A stretch of 49,057 nt of DNA from SMWD01 sp051008895 (lineage in GTDB: Bacteria > Pseudomonadota > Gammaproteobacteria > Steroidobacterales > GCA-2729495), in NCBI GenBank assembly GCA_051008895.1, contig JBPCXI010000004.1, positions 1 through 49,057 on the forward strand. The letters run 5' to 3'. The translations under genes were made by a program, and so were the position numbers. The notes below the pieces were generated by a model. The model did no database searches. It was not told the origin of the DNA and saw only the letters and a list, made by a program, of their open reading frames with translations. The stretch's first letter is position 1, and each line of letters starts with the position of its first letter. This document shows, piece by piece, positions 34,528 through 42,824 of this stretch.

Positions 34528-36033
34528 GTGAACATAATCCCGCCGAAATCGATCGTGCGGCTCGCCGTGTTGTTGAGCGCAGCAGGCCTGGCGATCGCGG
34601 ACGAGCATTCGACGGCTCCGGTCGAAGCAGACGCGGCGGCCGCGATTGCGCCGGACTCGCCAGCTGACGACGGCGCGGCAGACGACGGCGCGACAAACGA
34701 CGGGCCGACCCCACCCGGGCCCGTCGCGACGCGCCCGAGCGTCGAGGAAATCGACGCCGCCTACGAGCGCTTCCTGCGGCTGCGTGACGAAGACCGTAAC
34801 GAAGATGCCCTGCGTGCGGCGTTCAGGGTTGCCGAGCTGACGCGCAACCGCTACGGCGCCAAGTCACTCGAACTCGCGACACCGCTGATCAACCTCGCGG
34901 TAATGCAGTCGCAGAACGGCGACCTGCCGGCGGCCGAGCAGAACTATCGCGCGGCGATCGAGATCATCGAATTGCGCGAAGGGGGCCTGTCGCCGCGACT
35001 GATTAACCCGCTGAGTGGCCTCGGCCATGCCTATAACCGGGCCGGGCTGTACGAGCGGGCGGTCGAGACCTTCGAACGTGCGCTGCGGCTCAACAACATC
35101 GAGCTCGGATTCACAAATTTCGAGCAGTTCGGCATTCAGGACGGCTTGACCGAAAGTTACGTCGGTTTGCAGGAATACGAAGAGGCGTCCTTCTACCAGG
35201 AAGCGCAGCTGGAAATCTACCAGCGGAAGTTTGGCACGGAGAGTCCGGAAATCACGCCGGCAATGTACAAACTGGCCGAATGGTACAGCCGCGCCGGTAA
35301 CGTAGAGCAGTCGGCACTAACCTATCGCTCTGCCGATCGGATTCTGCGACAGGGGGAAGGTGAAAACAGTGTCCGTCGCACCGATGCGCTGCTCGGCCTC
35401 GCGCGCCTCTACGAGCGCCTGGGCAACGGCCCGGCGGCCGCCTCGACGCTGCGCAAGGGCATCAAGGTGATCGACTCGAACCCCGAACCGGATCTGCTGC
35501 GCCGGGCACGATTGCGCGTCGCGCTCGGCGACTTGTATACGCGCGAGGCGCGCAGCGGCTCTGCGTCCGAAGAATACACGGCCGCCTGGACCGACCTGTC
35601 CGGCGCCGATAATGACGACGCCCTTGAGGTTCGCGACGATTATTTCGAATTGCCGGTCAGGCTCGCGGGCGGGCCGTTTCCGCGCATGGCCCGCAACACG
35701 CGCGGCCAGCCGCCGAGCGCACTGCGCGACGGTTACGTCGAAATCCGTTACAGCGTCGACGGCGACGGCCGCGCGCAGAACGTCGTTGTGATCGAAGCCG
35801 ATCCGGCCGACGTGATAGATGACAGCCTCATCGCGACGTACCGCCGATCGATGTTTCGGCCGCGCGTCGACGACGGGCAGCCGGTGACGACAGACAACCT
35901 GCTATCGCGCCACGAGTTCCGCTATGCGGTGAAGCTCGTGCCGGCCGACACTGACGAGGGCGCGCTACCGCGACCGGAATCAAAGTCGGGACGCGGCCGC
36001 ATCGCCCGGCCCGACGGCAGCGACCAGGACTGA
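34528..36033 (+). CDS. Exported TPR protein with TonB C-terminal-like domain
   Basis: The protein is about 501 residues with a signal peptide (MNIIPPKSIVRLAVLLSAAG), a low-complexity Ala/Asp/Pro linker with the tandem ADDGAADDGA, and an array of TPR helices (roughly residues 75-360, including LINPLSGLGHAYNRAGLYER). A final beta-rich segment is similar to the TonB C-terminal domain (GYVEIRYSVDGDGRAQNVVV, then YRRSMFRPRVDDG). This combination occurs in periplasmic proteins of many gammaproteobacteria and implies envelope protein-protein contacts. The GTG at 34528 is preferred for its good signal peptide; the ATG at 34495 would add an acidic stretch in front. Confidence 0.75.
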   Translation: MNIIPPKSIVRLAVLLSAAGLAIADEHSTAPVEADAAAAIAPDSPADDGAADDGATNDGPTPPGPVATRPSVEEIDAAYERFLRLRDEDRNEDALRAAFRVAELTRNRYGAKSLELATPLINLAVMQSQNGDLPAAEQNYRAAIEIIELREGGLSPRLINPLSGLGHAYNRAGLYERAVETFERALRLNNIELGFTNFEQFGIQDGLTESYVGLQEYEEASFYQEAQLEIYQRKFGTESPEITPAMYKLAEWYSRAGNVEQSALTYRSADRILRQGEGENSVRRTDALLGLARLYERLGNGPAAASTLRKGIKVIDSNPEPDLLRRARLRVALGDLYTREARSGSASEEYTAAWTDLSGADNDDALEVRDDYFELPVRLAGGPFPRMARNTRGQPPSALRDGYVEIRYSVDGDGRAQNVVVIEADPADVIDDSLIATYRRSMFRPRVDDGQPVTTDNLLSRHEFRYAVKLVPADTDEGALPRPESKSGRGRIARPDGSDQD

Positions 36034-36044
36034 AGCACCGGTCG

Positions 36045-37040
36045 ATGAGAGCATGGGTATTCGACGGTCCCGGCCTCGACCTGGTCGAGCAGACGCGGCC
36101 TGAACCCGAACTCGACGAACACGATATCCTGATTCGCGTCGCAACCTGCGGCGTCTGCCGCACGGATCTGCATGTACGCGACGGCGAGCTGGCGGATATT
36201 CCCTACCCGATCGTGCCCGGCCACCAGGTCGTCGGCGACGTCATCGCGACCGGCAGAGCGTCGCCGATCGCCATCGGCGCACGGGTCGGCGTCGCGTGGC
36301 TCGGCTGGACCTGCGGTGAATGTCGGTACTGCGCCAGCGGGTGCGAGAACCTGTGCGACGGTGCCCGATTCCACGGTTACCACATCGACGGCGGCTACGC
36401 CGATGTCATGCGCGCCGACGCGCGGTTCTGCTTCGAGCTGGATCACGAACTCGACCCGGTCGCGACCGCGCCACTGCTGTGCGCCGGTCTGATCGGGTTT
36501 CGCAGCCTGCGCCTCGCCGGCGACGCACAGCGCATCGGCATCTACGGTTTCGGCTCGGCGGCGCACATCGTCACCCAGGTCGCGCTGCATGCGGGGCAGG
36601 AGGTATTCGCGTTCACGAGCCCGGGCGACGATGCGACACAGGCTTTTGCGCGCGAGCTCGGCGCGGCCTGGGCAGGTGGTTCCGACGAGGCCGCACCGGC
36701 GCCCCTAGACGCGGCGCTGATTTTCGCCCCGGTCGGCACGCTGGTGCCGAAGGCGCTGCGAGACGTCCGCAAGGGTGGCGCGGTCGTGTGCGGCGGCATT
36801 CACATGAGCGACATACCTTCGTTTCCGTATGCGGACCTGTGGGGCGAGAGGCAGCTGCGCTCGGTCGCGAACCTGACGCGGCAGGACGGCCGTGACTTCA
36901 TGGCGCTGGCGGCGGAGGGTTTCCTGACGCCGACGGTAACGACCTATTCGATGCGCGAAGCCAACATCGCACTCGCCGATCTCAAGGGCGGGAAGCTGAA
37001 CGGCAGCGCGGTGCTGGTCGCCGATAACGAATCGGCGTAG
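36045..37040 (+). CDS. Zinc-dependent alcohol dehydrogenase
   Basis: The 331-residue medium-chain dehydrogenase has catalytic zinc ligands in CGVCRTDLH and PGHQVVGDV and four structural-zinc Cys in CGECRYCASGCENLC. The Rossmann motif is GFGSAAH, and the C-terminal SVANLTRQDGRDFMALA is typical of bacterial Zn-alcohol dehydrogenases of the AdhP-like group. It oxidises alcohols or reduces aldehydes with NAD(P); the substrate is not decided. The start ATG at 36045 is 11 nt after the previous stop, so it may be cotranscribed with the TPR gene, although no functional link is obvious. Confidence 0.93.
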   Translation: MRAWVFDGPGLDLVEQTRPEPELDEHDILIRVATCGVCRTDLHVRDGELADIPYPIVPGHQVVGDVIATGRASPIAIGARVGVAWLGWTCGECRYCASGCENLCDGARFHGYHIDGGYADVMRADARFCFELDHELDPVATAPLLCAGLIGFRSLRLAGDAQRIGIYGFGSAAHIVTQVALHAGQEVFAFTSPGDDATQAFARELGAAWAGGSDEAAPAPLDAALIFAPVGTLVPKALRDVRKGGAVVCGGIHMSDIPSFPYADLWGERQLRSVANLTRQDGRDFMALAAEGFLTPTVTTYSMREANIALADLKGGKLNGSAVLVADNESA

Positions 37041-37126
37041 TCGGCATCCGCGATTCGCCGCGGCCGGAAAACACCAGCGGCCCGCAGCGTCGAAGTCCGC
37101 ACACCCCGCGCAAGACGGCGCGAGAA

Positions 37127-38218
37127 CTACGGCAGCAGCAACAGCTCCTGCAGCCGCAGCAGGTCCGCCACGTCCAGTTGCTCGTCGCCGCCGACCGGAT
37201 ACAGGTCGGCGCGGTATTGCGCGGCGGGATCGGGGCCGCTCGCGCCGCCGAGGAAGCGCTCCAGCAACAGCAGGTCGGCGATGGTCACATTGCCGTCACC
37301 GTCGACATCGCCCGGAATGCCTGCGCGTGATATGTCCAGCGGATACTGATCCTGACCGTCAATCACACCGTCACCGTCGGAGTCCGGATTGAGCCGGTCG
37401 GTGCCGGCGCTCGCTTCGGCGGTATCGGGCAGCAGGTCGTTGTCGTCGTCCGCATCGCACGCGTCGCCTTCGCTGTCGCCGTCGGTATTGCGCTGCGAAA
37501 CACCGGCGTCATCCGGATCGAGCAGCAGCGGACCGTTCGGCACGTCCGGGCAATTGTCGACGCCGTCGGGCACGCCGTCGCCGTCCGCGTCCGGCGCGGG
37601 CGGCGCGACCGCGGTGACAATGTCGTCGACGTTGAACAGGAACGCGCCGTTGCCGGCCGTCGTCAGCGTCGCGGAGCCGAACGTCGCGACCGGATCGCTG
37701 ATGCCGAGAAAGTACACTTTTGAACCGTCGGCCAGGATCGTCTGTATGTTCGCGGCGGCGAGTCCAACGCTCGTGCCGCCGGCGATCAGCGTAACGTCGC
37801 CGTCGACCATATCGTCGTTCGTGATCACGTACAGGCCGATCGAGTTTAGCGGCGCAAATGACAGGTCGATCGCATCGCCGTCCTGCAGTATGTCGGCGTC
37901 GTCCGTGCCGAGAAACTGCGATGACGAAGTCGTGCTGTACGCCGTGTCACCCTCGGTCGAAACTTTCAGCGACACGCCGCCGAGATCGTAAAAGAACACG
38001 ATGCCCCCGACCGACGACGCCGAAGGGATCGGCGCGTTCGCCGCGGCGCCGTCGAACGTCAGCGTGACCGGCGGCCCGGGCAGCGCGGCGACGAAACTCG
38101 CGTGCTGCGTGAAGCCGGTCGGCGTCGCGATCGCATTGGCTGCAAGCAGCAACCCGCTGCACAGCAACGACAGACGGCCGGTCACGCGGCCGCGGGGTCT
38201 ATGACTGCTTGCGGTCAT
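37127..38218 (-). CDS. Exported TSP3-repeat protein with dockerin-like C-terminus
   Basis: The 363-residue protein has a signal peptide (residues 1-32) and a beta-rich N-terminal domain (TLTFDGAAANAPIP, VGGIVFFYDLGG). A thrombospondin type-3 calcium-binding region follows (DADGDGVPDGVDNCPDVPNG, then DSDGDGVIDGQDQYP). The C-terminal module GDVDGDGNVTIADLLLLERF plus GGDEQLDVADLLRLQEL has two EF-hand-like calcium loops and resembles a type I dockerin. Such proteins are exported and calcium-stabilised. No cohesin gene is in the window. It begins 18 bp after the triple-pilin gene, so the two form a transcription unit. Confidence 0.85.
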   Translation of the reverse strand: MTASSHRPRGRVTGRLSLLCSGLLLAANAIATPTGFTQHASFVAALPGPPVTLTFDGAAANAPIPSASSVGGIVFFYDLGGVSLKVSTEGDTAYSTTSSSQFLGTDDADILQDGDAIDLSFAPLNSIGLYVITNDDMVDGDVTLIAGGTSVGLAAANIQTILADGSKVYFLGISDPVATFGSATLTTAGNGAFLFNVDDIVTAVAPPAPDADGDGVPDGVDNCPDVPNGPLLLDPDDAGVSQRNTDGDSEGDACDADDDNDLLPDTAEASAGTDRLNPDSDGDGVIDGQDQYPLDISRAGIPGDVDGDGNVTIADLLLLERFLGGASGPDPAAQYRADLYPVGGDEQLDVADLLRLQELLLLP

Positions 38219-38236
38219 CGGAAAACGCGTCCGGAA

Positions 38237-39658
38237 TCAGGGCCGGCAATCCGTCGGAAGATACTGATTCACCACGGTCGGCGCGATATAGGCCGCGACG
38301 CGCACGGCCGCGACCGTGCCCATCGGCACTGTACCCGGCGGCGCGAACGAGTTCCCGCAGCGCCAGACGATCGTGCCGTCCGGCGTCTCGTACGGCGTCC
38401 AGGTCATGGTCCCGCCGCGGAGATTCGAATGTGTTTCGATATTGTTGTAGGTGACGATGATCACGCCGTTGACGATCGACACGCGGTCGAAATAGCGCCC
38501 GGATGTGTCTGTCGAAGATTGCGTAAAGCCGGCACCCATTCTGTCCATTGGCGGGATCGGCTGGGTCGGCGTGCCGTCCGCCGCGCCGACCGTCTCGACC
38601 GCATCCTTGAACGTCTCGACCACGCCGAACGGCTCTAGTACTTGCTGCCTTATCAATTCATAGTCTGCGGCACCGACTATAGTGATACACGGCTGCGGCA
38701 GGAACTGGTTCGGAATCGTCGGGGCTTGATACACAGCCACGGGACCCCCGCCGGCCGTGCCGAGCGGAACGGTGCCGGGCGGTTGAAAATCGTTGCCGCA
38801 ACGCCAGACGACGGTCTGGTCGGGCGTCTCGTAGGGCGTGAACGCGAGCCTACCGTCCTGGATCAGGGAATGGGCGTCAACGCCGAACGTCACGATGATC
38901 GTGCCGTTGAGGATCTCGACCGATTCGATGTAGCTCGTCGTCGTATCGACCGGCGGGGCCGTCAGTCCCGCCCGGTCCCGATCGGCCGGCGGCGCGCCGG
39001 TCTGCCGGAAGTGATCGACGACTGCGTCCTGGAACACGGGCACGACCTGCAGCGCGGTTTCGACCTCGGCCCGGATCACCGTGCCCGGATCCGCGAATGA
39101 CTTCAGGATGCACGGGCTCGGGTGGGCCGTGGCCGGTATCGTCGATGGAATATACGTTGCAGTGTTCCCGCCGGCGAACGTACCCAGCAATTGCGTCCCC
39201 GGCGGCTGATATTCGTTGCCGCAACGCCAGACGACAGTAAAGTCGGGAGACACATACGGCGTGAAGACCAGTGTCTCGCCGGCAATCGACGGATCGGTGT
39301 CGGCCTGATTGAAGAAGAACATGATGCTGCCGTCGATGATCTGCACTGACGTAATGAACGTGGTCGACGTATCGGTCGCGATGGAGGTCAGACCCGCTTC
39401 AAACCGATTCGCAGGCGCGGAACCCGTCTTCCGGTAGTACCGAACCACCGCTTCCTGGAACGTCGGCAGCAAGTCGAGCGCGGTTGCGACCTGCGCCGCC
39501 GGCTCGTCGAACGGATGCGTCAGCGCATCGATCTCCGCCTGTATGTCGGCGATCGACGGCCGCTGCGCGTTTACGTTCTGCGTCAGCAGCAGCATCGCGA
39601 TGACGATCGTTGCGTGAGCGGCCGTGGAACGACGGGTAAGGACTCGAAACGTGGTCAT
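38237..39658 (-). CDS. Exported protein of three tandem type IV pilin-like globular domains
   Basis: The 473-residue protein has a normal Sec signal peptide (STAAHATIVIAMLLLTQNVN, cleavage near NAQ) and three repeats at roughly residues 58-183, 199-324 and 338-471. Each has an AV-helix with Pro-rich turn, then ITSVQIIDG or SVEILNGTII or RVSIVNGVII, then a TPY segment, then WRCGN (144, 285, 432) and a closing Cys (183, 324, 471). That is the layout of the globular pilin head with its C-terminal disulfide loop. The hydrophobic N-terminal prepilin helix and the peptidase site are absent. The ATG at 39658 is chosen because it starts the signal peptide. The role is unknown, perhaps adhesin or matrix protein. 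Confidence 0.8.
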   Translation of the reverse strand: MTTFRVLTRRSTAAHATIVIAMLLLTQNVNAQRPSIADIQAEIDALTHPFDEPAAQVATALDLLPTFQEAVVRYYRKTGSAPANRFEAGLTSIATDTSTTFITSVQIIDGSIMFFFNQADTDPSIAGETLVFTPYVSPDFTVVWRCGNEYQPPGTQLLGTFAGGNTATYIPSTIPATAHPSPCILKSFADPGTVIRAEVETALQVVPVFQDAVVDHFRQTGAPPADRDRAGLTAPPVDTTTSYIESVEILNGTIIVTFGVDAHSLIQDGRLAFTPYETPDQTVVWRCGNDFQPPGTVPLGTAGGGPVAVYQAPTIPNQFLPQPCITIVGAADYELIRQQVLEPFGVVETFKDAVETVGAADGTPTQPIPPMDRMGAGFTQSSTDTSGRYFDRVSIVNGVIIVTYNNIETHSNLRGGTMTWTPYETPDGTIVWRCGNSFAPPGTVPMGTVAAVRVAAYIAPTVVNQYLPTDCRP

Positions 39659-39844
39659 GTTCGTGGGCTCCGTGGCCGATTGCGAATGCGATGAATCGGG
39701 ATTGTCCCGTAGCCGGACTTTATACGTCAAACGGTTACCACATAATCCTGATAGTGATTCAAGATTCAACACGTGACGAACCACGCGATAAAGATATTGC
39801 GATACGCGTCTGCGGGATGCGCGCGAATGTCCGCCGGACTGCGA

Positions 39845-40888
39845 TCAGCCAGGGCGCCGAATCAAACTCCCGATCCGACGCGCCGTGGCGCCGATAAGAC
39901 CGCCCGCGGGCGCCCTCTCCGCCACCACGATAGTTCCCCAATTCAGATTCCCCGCATGAATCAGTTTGCGTTTCTCGGTGACGGTGAAACCTTCTTTCTT
40001 TATGCGCGAAACCAATTCTTTGACTTCCTGCTGGGTCAACGATGCCGCGATCAAGTCCTCTTTCCGCTCGATGGCCATGCGCAGCACGTTTCGCGCGTCG
40101 GCCAGGAATTTTCCGACGTCGGTTTTCCGCTTGCTCCTTTTCTTTGTGGCTTCCCCGAGCGCGTGTTCGAGCTTTTTCGTATACCCGTCCACCGTCGTAT
40201 CCTCCGGGTACCTTTGAGCGATCGCTTGAAAGACGCCGCGCATCGATTCGATTCGATCGACCAGCTCCCGATACTCGTCGGATTGAGTCTTTGCCCGCGC
40301 GCTCCCGCCTTTGTCGTGGAACCTGGCCAGCTTCAGGATCAGCTCGTCGAGGCGAATAACGTCGAGCATCTTCCTGTAATCCTCGAGCGGCAGCGTCGCG
40401 CCCTTGACGAGGTCGCCTTCTCTCGCATGAACGATGAAGCTCATCTTGCCAGTCGGACCCAGCACCCTCGCGATCTCCGGGATCGATTGATCGAGGTCTG
40501 AGTACTCCAGGCCATACTGGCTGATTGCCAGATCGACCGAGTCGTCCTCGAACGGCAGTTTCTCGATCGGGCAATTGCCAATGAAGCTGATTGCAGGATA
40601 GTCCTCCTCTTTCCTGCCCAGCCTCTTGAACGGCTCGATATCAGCGAAATCGACACCGGTAATCGCGGTCTGCTGTTCCCCGTCATTCAGCAGGTCATTG
40701 GCAATCCACGTCAGCGCGCCATTGCCGCAAGCGAGATCAATAACCTGCTTGAGCTCACCTTTGAGCTGCGATTCCCAGAACTCCAGGATGGCACCGTCAT
40801 AATTCTCGGCAAAGTCGGTCGACCCAAAAGTCGTAAACGACGGGGTTTCCCACATGAACGACCAGGACTGTGCGTCAATCTTCTTCAT
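39845..40888 (-). CDS. SAM-dependent methyltransferase
   Basis: The 347-residue protein has a class I methyltransferase core: motif I in VIDLACGNGALTWIAND, an acidic ribose-binding region in ITGVDFADIEPF, motif II-like LPFEDDSVDLAISQYGLEYS, and the post-motif RVLGPTGKMSFIVHA. A helical extension of about 150 residues (residues 190-345), rich in Lys and Glu, follows and is not part of the common core. It could bind the substrate. The substrate class is not recognised. The gene seems somewhat richer in A and T than its neighbours by eye, consistent with recent transfer, but this is not quantified. Confidence 0.82.
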   Translation of the reverse strand: MKKIDAQSWSFMWETPSFTTFGSTDFAENYDGAILEFWESQLKGELKQVIDLACGNGALTWIANDLLNDGEQQTAITGVDFADIEPFKRLGRKEEDYPAISFIGNCPIEKLPFEDDSVDLAISQYGLEYSDLDQSIPEIARVLGPTGKMSFIVHAREGDLVKGATLPLEDYRKMLDVIRLDELILKLARFHDKGGSARAKTQSDEYRELVDRIESMRGVFQAIAQRYPEDTTVDGYTKKLEHALGEATKKRSKRKTDVGKFLADARNVLRMAIERKEDLIAASLTQQEVKELVSRIKKEGFTVTEKRKLIHAGNLNWGTIVVAERAPAGGLIGATARRIGSLIRRPG

Positions 40889-40962
40889 ATTGGTCGCCGG
40901 GAATTGGATTTCCCTGGCACGAAACAGGCGGACACGGCGCAGTCTACGCCGCCGCGATACAA

Positions 40963-40992
40963 GAACATAGGCCCAACGATGCCGGGCCTATG
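40963..40992 (-). terminator. Hairpin after the DUF1566 gene
   Basis: CATAGGCCC (40966-40974) and GGGCCTATG (40984-40992) form a nine-bp stem with a nine-base loop. On the minus strand it lies 22 nt after the stop of the gene at 41014-41715 and is followed by TTCTTGTA. The T-run is weak, but a terminator for the two-gene unit is the natural reading. Confidence 0.6.
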
Positions 40993-41013
40993 CTCCTGAC
41001 GTGTCGTTCGCAG

Positions 41014-41715
41014 TCAGGCTGCTTTTCGTCGCATCCGGCCCAGCAACACGAGCGCGGAGCCGAACAGCCATGCCGCCGCCGGTACCGGGATCGGCGCGAG
41101 CGCGTCGCCGTCGACGACGGCCCAGGCCTTATGCAACTCAAACTTTTCACGGGGCCGCTGAGCACCCGAAGGCATGCCGAAATACCACGCTTCGGCGATA
41201 TTGCTCACATCCTCGTTTCCGTACCAGTACAATACTGACCCGTCGAGGTTGGTGAACGGGCCGGTGTTCGACAACCCCCAACCCGGCTGCGGGGCGGTGC
41301 CATCCGGGAAGAAAAATGCCAGGTTGCCGAGCGTGTCGTAGAACATGCTGGCCATCTCGCCGTTCTCGGTATCGATGTTGTACCCGCAATCGCCACCACT
41401 TGTACTCTGTTCATCCACGCAGCCGTCGTTGTCCACGTCGGTCATGTTTGGCAGGCGCCATCCGGTGACGCCGAGAAGCACATCTGAGTTGAGCGTGCCG
41501 ACGAAGGCCAGCGAGTCTTCCCAATTCATCCTGCCGTCCGCATCGAAGCCGGACGTTTCGGCGTAGTTGGCGTCGGCCAGCCACGTTATGTTCAGCACGT
41601 CGTCGTAGTAGGCCTGGTAGTCCGTGCCGCCCGGCGTCGTCGGCGCGCGACCGATCAGCGCCGCGTGCGACGCAGTGCTGAATATCAATAACGCTAATCC
41701 AAGTAAATTTCTCAT
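41014..41715 (-). CDS. Exported DUF1566-type protein with PEP-CTERM-like sorting tail
   Basis: The 233-residue protein has a signal peptide (MRNLLGLALLIFSTASHA) and a DUF1566/Lcl-like domain: YDDVLNITWLADANY, NWEDSLAFVGTL, GVTGWRLPNMTDVDNDGC, and KAWAVVDGD. The C-terminus VPAAAWLFGSALVLLGRMRR has a short Pro motif, a hydrophobic helix and a basic tail, as in exosortase-sorted VPLPA/PEP-CTERM proteins. The start ATG at 41715 is chosen for the signal peptide; an in-frame start 45 nt upstream adds a polar stretch. It lies 120 bp downstream of a second gene with the same tail. It should be processed at the envelope and contribute to the cell surface or matrix. Confidence 0.82.
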   Translation of the reverse strand: MRNLLGLALLIFSTASHAALIGRAPTTPGGTDYQAYYDDVLNITWLADANYAETSGFDADGRMNWEDSLAFVGTLNSDVLLGVTGWRLPNMTDVDNDGCVDEQSTSGGDCGYNIDTENGEMASMFYDTLGNLAFFFPDGTAPQPGWGLSNTGPFTNLDGSVLYWYGNEDVSNIAEAWYFGMPSGAQRPREKFELHKAWAVVDGDALAPIPVPAAAWLFGSALVLLGRMRRKAA

Positions 41716-41776
41716 CGCAAAGTTCTCATGCAAATGCGTGACTCGTGAGTCGCGCGCCAATACGAATGTACGGATC

Positions 41777-41807
41777 GCGGGGATCCGGCGATGTGCCGAA
41801 TCCCCGC
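41777..41807 (-). repeat. Inverted repeat between the two sorting-tail genes
   Basis: GCGGGGAT (41777-41784) pairs with ATCCCCGC (41800-41807) around an inner CGGC/GCCG. It lies 28 bp downstream of the stop of the 187-residue gene on the minus strand. No T-run follows, so attenuation or mRNA processing is as likely as termination. Confidence 0.5.
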
Positions 41808-41834
41808 TAGCCGTGTATTAGCGGATCGACGAGA

Positions 41835-42398
41835 TCAGCTGGCGCGACGCCGCACCCAGCCCAACAGGCCGAGAGCGGAACCGAACAGCCAGACGGCGGC
41901 CGGTACCGGAATCGTCGTGATTGTGAACGCATTGAAGGAACTCGCACTCGGCGCACCGCCGATGAACTGCTTGAACAGCACTTCATTGTTCAGGGTCACG
42001 CTAAGGCTACCCGCCAGGATAGAAATCGCATCGTCCGTCGGTGCCGCAGCGTAATCCGCGCAGACGTCGGTAATATCGTTATTGACGCAGACGACGTTGG
42101 TTGCGGTTATGTCCCCACCCGCGGCAAAGTCGATAAACCAGTCGGCCGAATAGTCGGTGTTGACATTCTGGCCCACAAACGTGTTGTTAAAGGTGATGCT
42201 ACCGGTGAGCGTATCGGCAACGTCGTCGTAGGTGAAGCTGCCGGAAACGGCATTCAGCGCCGGATCGGGGGCATACCCGCCACCCAGCACTGTGTACACA
42301 TTACCGCTCACACCTGACGTCACGTCATATTGTATCGTCGCGGCATTCGAACCAAACGCCATGAAGAACAATATCGTGGCTGCAAGTAGATTTCTCAT
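41835..42398 (-). CDS. Small exported protein with PEP-CTERM-like sorting tail
   Basis: The 187-residue protein has a signal peptide (MRNLLAATILFFMAFGSNA) that shares MRNLL with the downstream gene. The mature region is Asn/Thr/Asp-rich and mostly beta, and the C-terminal sorting signal is VPAAVWLFGSALGLLGWVRR. I recognise no domain in the mature part. The tail implies exosortase-dependent processing and surface or matrix placement. GAGG stands about nine nt before the ATG. About 180 bp upstream lies a structured leader at 42443-42559 that resembles a cyclic-di-GMP-I riboswitch, so expression may respond to cyclic di-GMP. Confidence 0.8.
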   Translation of the reverse strand: MRNLLAATILFFMAFGSNAATIQYDVTSGVSGNVYTVLGGGYAPDPALNAVSGSFTYDDVADTLTGSITFNNTFVGQNVNTDYSADWFIDFAAGGDITATNVVCVNNDITDVCADYAAAPTDDAISILAGSLSVTLNNEVLFKQFIGGAPSASSFNAFTITTIPVPAAVWLFGSALGLLGWVRRRAS

Positions 42399-42442
42399 AA
42401 CTCATCCTCGCTAAGAAACGATAAAGAAATGTCTTCGAAGAT

Positions 42443-42559
42443 GGTTGCAGCCAGGCGATCTTCCCCTAAGTGAAGCCCGAAACTGGCTGGCGCCAGCCGG
42501 GACAACAAGATCCATGGCTTTCCGACACAGGCTCGCGCCTGCTGTGGCCTTTCCCCTCC
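42443..42559 (-). ncRNA. Structured leader, possible cyclic-di-GMP-I (GEMM-like) riboswitch
   Basis: On the minus strand, reading from 42559, an AGGGGAAAGGCC segment leads to a hairpin CAGGC-GCGA-GCCTG with a GNRA loop. GGAAAGCCATGGATCTT follows, then a long helix region with the 14-bp palindrome GGCTGGCGCCAGCC. GATCTT (42512-42507) pairs with AAGATC (42462-42457) just before GCCTGGCTGC. This order and the AAAGCC...GATCTT...AAGATxGCCxGGxTGC pattern fit the GEMM consensus, but several conserved bases differ and the outer P1 pairing is poor. It is therefore a candidate or degenerate member, 44 bp from the start codon of the sorting-tail gene. Confidence 0.4.
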
Positions 42560-42824
42560 AAATGGCTCATGCGCCAATACGATCAAACTGATCGCATGTT
42601 TGCCGAGCCGACATAGTTGTTTTCACCGGTCCAAACGAGGATTGCGTCATCGGATAGGCCGGTGTCGGTGACGCTAACACAATTCGCGAAACGCATCACC
42701 ACTTTAGACATAATGACGCGAGCAACGCGAGCCGATACAGCGATCGTGCGCTTGAAAACGGTCCGCGCCACGAACGATGCGGCACCGCAGCGGCTGCGGA
42801 TGATCCGCGTTGAGTCGGAACCGG
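42560..42824. other. Non-coding stretch between the leader and the TRAP gene
   Basis: Together with the leader this makes about 426 bp without a convincing gene. A 42-codon frame on the minus strand (42583-42711) is present but has no ribosome-binding site I can support. The promoter of the two sorting-tail genes should lie here. No terminator of the TRAP gene is obvious. Confidence 0.4.

Noticed and set aside
42583..42711. A 42-codon frame on the minus strand just before the GEMM-like leader
   Set aside because: No Shine-Dalgarno and no similarity; it lies in the presumed promoter region of the sorting-tail genes.
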